Position numbers and translations under genes: made by a program. DNA of 9,939 nucleotides, taken from the NCBI GenBank assembly GCA_017549385.1, contig JAFYUX010000139.1:1-9939 (forward strand). The letters are read 5' to 3'. Source of the stretch: Bacillota bacterium. GTDB taxonomy: Bacteria; Bacillota; Clostridia; Peptostreptococcales; Anaerovoracaceae. The notes below the pieces were generated by a model. That model was not told the origin of the DNA. It did no database searches and worked only from the letters and a program-made list of their open reading frames with translations. Of this stretch, positions 6,402-9,939 are shown in pieces (position 1 is the first letter of the stretch; every line of letters starts with the position of its first letter).

Positions 6402-7556
6402 CTAGAGCGCTGCCATAAAGATAGACTTGATATCTTCCTTGCTTAACGGTACAAAGCTGCCTTCACAGCCTGCTGCAGCCTTTTCAGCCATGATATCAAA
6501 ATGAGTGCTGTCAATACCCACATCTGAAAGTGTGGCAGGGAGATTGAGTAACTTGAAATACTCTCTAGTGCATTCAATAGCCTGACGACCAACTTCCATG
6601 TCATCATCACCAGTAATACCAAATACATTACGTCCGTATTCTCCAAACTTCCATGCAGTTTCAGCATTTAATGCGTGATCCATCCAGAAAGGTGTAAGGA
6701 TTGCGAGACCATCACCGTGAGTAATATCGTAAAATGCAGAAAGTTCGTGTTCCATCGGATGTACACACCAGCCTACACCTGCACCGTAACTTACCATACC
6801 ATTAATAGCTAAGCTTGAAGCCCACATTAAGTTTGCTCTTGCTTCGTAATTGTCAGGCTGGTGAAGTGCAATTGGGCCATAGTGAACTAATGTCTTTAAA
6901 ATTGCTTCGCACATTCTTGACTGTAAATATGCACCTTTTACATTATTAAAGTAATTTTCAAGTGTATGGCTCATAATATCCGCTGTACCTGCACTTGTCT
7001 GCTTTGGTGATACACTGTATGTGTATTCTGGATTAAGCACAGACATAACAGGAAGAATTGCGTCAGCTGCTGTACCCCATTTTTCATTCTTTTCAAGATC
7101 AGAAATAACTGCAAATCTGTCCATTTCTGAACCTGTAGCAGCTAATGTAAGAACTGTATATACAGGAAGAGCCTTTTCAATCTTTCCTCCATCTAATACC
7201 AGATCCCATGCATCGCCATCATAACATGCACCTGCAGCAATAACCTTTGCACAGTCAATGCAAGAACCGCCACCAACTGCAAGAACCATATCAAGTTCGT
7301 TTTCACGACAGAGTTCTACACCCTTGCGTACAGATTCGATACGAGGATTTGGTTCTACACCTGGAAGTTCTGTTACCTGAAGACCGTTTTCAGAAAGGAT
7401 CTGCATAACATCATCATACAGGCCATTTCTCTTAATGCTGCCACCACCATACACTAACAGAACCTTTGATCCGCTAGCTTTCATATCAGCCAGATTTTTT
7501 AACTGATCTATACCAAAATGAATTATTGTCGTAATATCATAAGTAAAATTATTCAT
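6402..7556 (-). CDS. Iron-type alcohol dehydrogenase, BdhA/YqhD-like (NADPH-dependent butanol dehydrogenase group)
   Basis: This is a group III, metal-dependent alcohol dehydrogenase. It would reduce aldehydes such as butanal to alcohols (or the reverse) with NAD(P)H in the cytoplasm. The 384-residue length matches the family (E. coli YqhD has 387). The nucleotide-binding domain has YGGGSIKRNGLYD (36-48) and VGGGSCIDCAKVIAAG (94-109). The metal ligands are Asp193 and His197 (GTADIMSH), His266 (VHPMEHELS) and His280 (YDITHG), aligned within one residue of those in YqhD. VEPNPRIESVRKG and YEARANLMWASSLAING are typical of clostridial BdhA enzymes. Ser40 after the GGG is the feature associated with NADPH preference in YqhD. 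GGAGG (7568-7564) lies seven bases before the ATG. A terminator lies upstream, between this gene and the CoA-transferase gene, and another follows it, so it is probably expressed on its own. The physiological substrate is unknown. Confidence 0.95.
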   Translation of the reverse strand: MNNFTYDITTIIHFGIDQLKNLADMKASGSKVLLVYGGGSIKRNGLYDDVMQILSENGLQVTELPGVEPNPRIESVRKGVELCRENELDMVLAVGGGSCIDCAKVIAAGACYDGDAWDLVLDGGKIEKALPVYTVLTLAATGSEMDRFAVISDLEKNEKWGTAADAILPVMSVLNPEYTYSVSPKQTSAGTADIMSHTLENYFNNVKGAYLQSRMCEAILKTLVHYGPIALHQPDNYEARANLMWASSLAINGMVSYGAGVGWCVHPMEHELSAFYDITHGDGLAILTPFWMDHALNAETAWKFGEYGRNVFGITGDDDMEVGRQAIECTREYFKLLNLPATLSDVGIDSTHFDIMAEKAAAGCEGSFVPLSKEDIKSIFMAAL

Positions 7557-7595
7557 CGTATTACCTCCGTAAATATCTTTATAAATCTCAGTTAT

Positions 7596-7624
7596 TTTAT
7601 ATTATCCACTCTTAGAAATATTAA
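7596..7624 (-). promoter_or_regulatory. Candidate promoter of the alcohol dehydrogenase gene
   Basis: TTAATA (7624-7619), 17 bases and TATAAA (7601-7596) fit a sigma-A promoter. GATAAT (7606-7601) overlaps as an alternative -10. It lies between the CoA-transferase terminator and the gene's GGAGG. I see no Rex-type or catabolite (cre) site in this gap. Confidence 0.4.
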
Positions 7625-7635
7625 CATAATTTCTA

Positions 7636-7671
7636 TAAAAGAAAAACAGCTACGTGTAATCGCAGCTGTTT
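7636..7671 (-). terminator. Terminator of the CoA-transferase gene
   Basis: AAACAGCT (7671-7664 on the minus strand) pairs with AGCTGTTT (7651-7644), extended by a G-T wobble and two more pairs around an ATTACA loop. TTTTTCTTTT follows on the minus strand. It stands 30 bases after the CoA-transferase stop and separates that gene from the alcohol dehydrogenase gene. Confidence 0.85.
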
Positions 7672-7700
7672 CTTTATAATATAAGATTTTTATTTTAGTT

Positions 7701-9281
7701 TTAATATTCCAGTTCGAAATCATCTTCAGTAAAGATACTTGGATCCATAAGGTGCGGACCACCCTTTGGAATGATGAGATCAAATTCACACTGATCAATG
7801 ATATCTCTCTGAATGTCGATACCAGGAGCTACTTCCTGAAGAACGATGCCATCCTTTGTTCCCTTAAGAACACAACGTTCTGTAATCATAAGGAAGTCAC
7901 CATGATTTTTAACTCGTTCTTTGCCAGAGAATGTAATCTTATCACATTCTTTGATAAATTTCTTAAACTTACCTTCCTGTATGATTTTAATTTCTCTGTT
8001 GCCTACTTCAGTCTTGAGTCCAACTGCAGTAAATGTACCGATAAAGAGAATCTTTTTTGCACCTTCTGTGATATCTGTAAAACCACCAATGCCTGAAATT
8101 TTGCCGTTGAGATGGCTTGTATTCATGTTGCCGGAGGCATCGACTTCGCCAATACCAAATACGCCAACATCAAGAAGACCACCGTTAAAGAATGAGAAAT
8201 GCATGCCGTGATCGCAGAAAGCTTCTACGTTCCAGTGGCATCCAAAGTCTCTTTCTGTGCCTGGAATACCGCCAATTACGCCTGTTTCAGAAATCATTGT
8301 AACAGCATCCTGACCACCATGTTCTGCCATAACAGACGGAATGTTCTGTGGCATGCCGATACCAAAGTTAACGTTGTCTCCCTTCTTGATTTCCTGAGCA
8401 GCTCTTCTTGCGATAACTTTTTTATGATCAAGTGGAAGCTTTTCTAAGTTATTCTGGAAATCGATGATTTCTTCGCCGATAAATGAAGGCTGGAAGTCTT
8501 CTGCTGTACGTCTCTTGCCGTTCTGTGGAATCTTGTGTGGATGCTTTGCGATAACTACATAGTCAACATAGATACCTGGCACCTTTACCATTCTTGGCTT
8601 GATATCATAAAGGTCAACTACGTCCTCTACCTGACAGATAACAATACCGCCACTGGCTTTTACTGCCTGAGCAACTGAGAGAAGTTCCATGTCAGTAGCT
8701 TCTTTTTCTGTGCTGATATTACCCTTTGAGTCAGCGTATGTACCTCTGAGAAGAGCTACATCCATACCAGGTGACTTGAGCATAAGGTAATCTTCACCAC
8801 AAACGTCTGGAACATATTCTACGAGATCAACACCTTTATCTTTTGTAAGCTGATTGCATTTACCTCCATCAAGTCGGCTGTCCATAAATGTACCGAGACC
8901 TGTCTTTGTGAGAACACCCGGCATACCTCTGCCAACTGCTCTGAAAAGCTGAAGAATCGGACCCATAGGGAACATATATGCCTGAATCTTGTTTTCTGCT
9001 ACAAGCTGACCAAGCTTTGGAACTACGGAGATATATGATGAAATACTTCTTGTCATAAGACCTTCGTGGCACCAGTGATGTTCGCCTTCTTCCTTAAAGT
9101 CGCCCATACCTGCAGCTCTCATAGATGTGATACCCGCCGGATGACCTTCATTTAAAAATCTTTCTTCGATTGCTTCTACAATTTCATTAGGATAACTTGA
9201 TAAACCGTCAGCAGCAAATACGATAACATCACCGTCATTGATCAGATCTGCAGCCTGACGTGGATTAATAAACTTTGGCAT
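7701..9281 (-). CDS. Acyl-CoA:acetate/propionate CoA-transferase (family I, fused alpha-beta, Pct/YdiF-like)
   Basis: This is a family I CoA-transferase that moves CoA between short acyl-CoAs and acetate or similar acids through a glutamyl-CoA thioester. Both halves of the enzyme are in one 526-residue chain, like Clostridium propionicum propionate CoA-transferase and E. coli YdiF. The alpha half holds PGVLTKTGLGTFMD and ALLRGTYADSKGNIS. The beta half holds VNFGIGMPQNIPSV and the catalytic motif SETGVIGGIPG with Glu332, next to the known positions in Pct (324) and YdiF (333). The C-terminal part includes LFIGTFTAVG, TERCVL and EVAPGIDIQRDI. The start at 9281 is preferred because GAAGGG (9296-9291) sits nine bases upstream. 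An ATG at 9308 would add nine residues and overlap that site. Its promoter and terminator make it monocistronic. The donor and acceptor acids cannot be told; propionate, butyrate, lactate or acetate are all possible. Confidence 0.93.
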   Translation of the reverse strand: MPKFINPRQAADLINDGDVIVFAADGLSSYPNEIVEAIEERFLNEGHPAGITSMRAAGMGDFKEEGEHHWCHEGLMTRSISSYISVVPKLGQLVAENKIQAYMFPMGPILQLFRAVGRGMPGVLTKTGLGTFMDSRLDGGKCNQLTKDKGVDLVEYVPDVCGEDYLMLKSPGMDVALLRGTYADSKGNISTEKEATDMELLSVAQAVKASGGIVICQVEDVVDLYDIKPRMVKVPGIYVDYVVIAKHPHKIPQNGKRRTAEDFQPSFIGEEIIDFQNNLEKLPLDHKKVIARRAAQEIKKGDNVNFGIGMPQNIPSVMAEHGGQDAVTMISETGVIGGIPGTERDFGCHWNVEAFCDHGMHFSFFNGGLLDVGVFGIGEVDASGNMNTSHLNGKISGIGGFTDITEGAKKILFIGTFTAVGLKTEVGNREIKIIQEGKFKKFIKECDKITFSGKERVKNHGDFLMITERCVLKGTKDGIVLQEVAPGIDIQRDIIDQCEFDLIIPKGGPHLMDPSIFTEDDFELEY

Positions 9282-9427
9282 TGTTCTATTCCCTTCAATA
9301 ATAATCATTAAAAAACTGAATCATAAAAATCCAGCTATTGCGTTAAGCTATATTAAATTCTTTAATTGCCATATAACCGTACAAAAATGTAAATAAAATA
9401 CATCATACGTCTTATTTTTACTCATAT

Positions 9428-9456
9428 AAATTATCATGTATTATTTGATTAGTCAA
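9428..9456 (-). promoter_or_regulatory. Candidate promoter of the CoA-transferase gene
   Basis: TTGACT (9456-9451) is a good -35 match. At 17 bases the -10 reads TAATTT (9433-9428), with GATAAT (9435-9430) as an alternative at 15. It lies just after the rplS terminator. The roughly 140-base leader that follows, to 9282, is AT-rich. I see no clear operator or riboswitch in it. Confidence 0.45.
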
Positions 9457-9496
9457 CCAAAAAATTAAACAGGACCATTGCCTGAGCAATGGTCCT
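9457..9496 (-). terminator. Terminator of rplS
   Basis: AGGACCATTGC and GCAATGGTCCT form a perfect 11-bp stem (9471-9481 with 9486-9496) around a four-base loop. GTTTAATTTTTTGG follows on the minus strand. It starts 21 bases after the rplS stop. The plus strand also has a T-run after the stem, but no plus-strand gene needs it. Confidence 0.92.
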
Positions 9497-9517
9497 TTGT
9501 TTTTTAAGATCTCTGGA

Positions 9518-9865
9518 TTACTTAACTTCCTTTGACTTGATTCTAGCAGCCTTACCAGTTCTTTCTCTCATGTAGTTTAACTTAGCTCTTCTTACGATAC
9601 CCTTTCTAACTACTTCGATCTTTTCGATCATTGGAGAGTGCATTGGGAAAGTCTTTTCTACGCCAACGCCAGAAGCAATTCTTCTAACTGTGAAAGTCTG
9701 GCTTAAGCCACCGTTCTGCATCTTGAGAACGAAACCTTCGAATAACTGAACTCTTTCTCTGTTACCTTCCTTGATCTTGATGTATACCTTTAAAGTATCA
9801 CCAACACCGAATTCTGGGAGGTCATTTCTCTTGTAATCCTGTTCAATTGCCTGAATAATGTTCAT
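9518..9865 (-). CDS. rplS: Large-subunit ribosomal protein bL19
   Basis: bL19 is a 50S subunit protein near the interface with the 30S subunit. The 115-residue product has the normal family length. Recognisable blocks are the N-terminal [28 protein letters not shown], then [21 protein letters not shown] and the basic C-terminus [26 protein letters not shown] (9877-9873) lies seven bases before the ATG. In Firmicutes the gene usually ends or sits inside the rpsP-rimM-trmD-rplS operon, whose earlier genes would lie to the right of the window. A strong terminator directly follows, so here it is the last gene of its transcript. rbgA and rnhB, common downstream neighbours, are displaced about 6 kb away. 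Confidence 0.98.
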   Translation of the reverse strand: MNIIQAIEQDYKRNDLPEFGVGDTLKVYIKIKEGNRERVQLFEGFVLKMQNGGLSQTFTVRRIASGVGVEKTFPMHSPMIEKIEVVRKGIVRRAKLNYMRERTGKAARIKSKEVK

Positions 9866-9877
9866 TTTTTTATCCTC

Positions 9878-9939
9878 TTTCTTCTTAAGATGTTCTTGTT
9901 ATGTAACAGAAGGCATCCTGTAAGGTACGAATATCATAC
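9878..9939 (-). promoter_or_regulatory. Structured leader of rplS, cut by the window edge
   Basis: Two adjacent small hairpins can form in the leader. GTATG pairs with CGTAC around ATATT (9939-9925). ACAGGA pairs with TTCTGT around TGCC (9921-9906), with one G-U pair. No coding sequence is visible here. An L19 leader that autoregulates rplS is known in Firmicutes, and this could be one, but I cannot confirm its consensus from memory and part is outside the window. Confidence 0.35.

Noticed and set aside
7752..8447. Several plus-strand reading frames of 80-115 codons opposite the CoA-transferase
   Set aside because: They are shadows of the CoA-transferase gene. They lack good starts and any family features.
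9282..9427. Rex or catabolite-control operator upstream of the CoA-transferase
   Set aside because: I looked for paired TTGTTAA/TTAACAA and for a cre-like dyad in this AT-rich leader and saw neither.

Overview
The window looks like chromosomal DNA of a low-to-moderate G+C, Gram-positive anaerobe, most likely class Clostridia. The grounds are AT-rich intergenic DNA, strong GGAGG-type ribosome binding sites, a circularly permuted RbgA GTPase followed by RNase HII close to the bL19 gene, and fermentation enzymes that resemble clostridial proteins (BdhA/YqhD-type alcohol dehydrogenase, Pct/YdiF-type CoA-transferase). I cannot name the genus. There are nine protein-coding genes. All run leftwards on the minus strand except one short thioesterase gene. 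No tRNA, rRNA, CRISPR array, transposase or phage gene is visible.

Layout from right to left, which is the main direction of transcription. rplS (bL19) lies at the right edge with a truncated structured leader and a clean terminator. Next is a fused CoA-transferase with its own promoter and terminator, then an iron/zinc-type alcohol dehydrogenase with its own promoter and terminator. About 300 bases of AT-rich spacer follow. The spacer holds an apparently orphan plus-strand promoter/terminator pair and a perfect 22-bp palindrome. An unrecognised small gene comes next, translationally coupled by an ATGA overlap to a Nit2-type omega-amidase, then a short peptide deformylase. A bidirectional terminator separates the deformylase from a convergent, plus-strand hot-dog thioesterase. 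Divergent from the thioesterase are rbgA and rnhB, 14 bases apart. A roughly 180-base structured leader then precedes valS, which runs off the left edge just after the KMSKS motif.

Functionally, rplS, rbgA, rnhB, valS and def serve translation, ribosome assembly and genome maintenance. The CoA-transferase and the alcohol dehydrogenase suggest acyl-CoA/organic-acid exchange and reductive disposal of aldehydes in fermentation. The omega-amidase suggests 2-oxoglutaramate or 2-oxosuccinamate repair/hydrolysis. In many Firmicutes rplS sits next to rbgA and rnhB. Here about 6 kb of metabolic genes with individual promoters and terminators lies between them, which suggests an accessory insertion into an ancestral ribosomal operon.

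The least explained signals are four: the nested, mutually exclusive hairpins upstream of valS; the orphan plus-strand transcript candidate near 6180-6293; the palindrome abutting the ribosome binding site of the unknown gene; and the unknown gene itself. I see no clear evidence of a wholly new multi-gene system.
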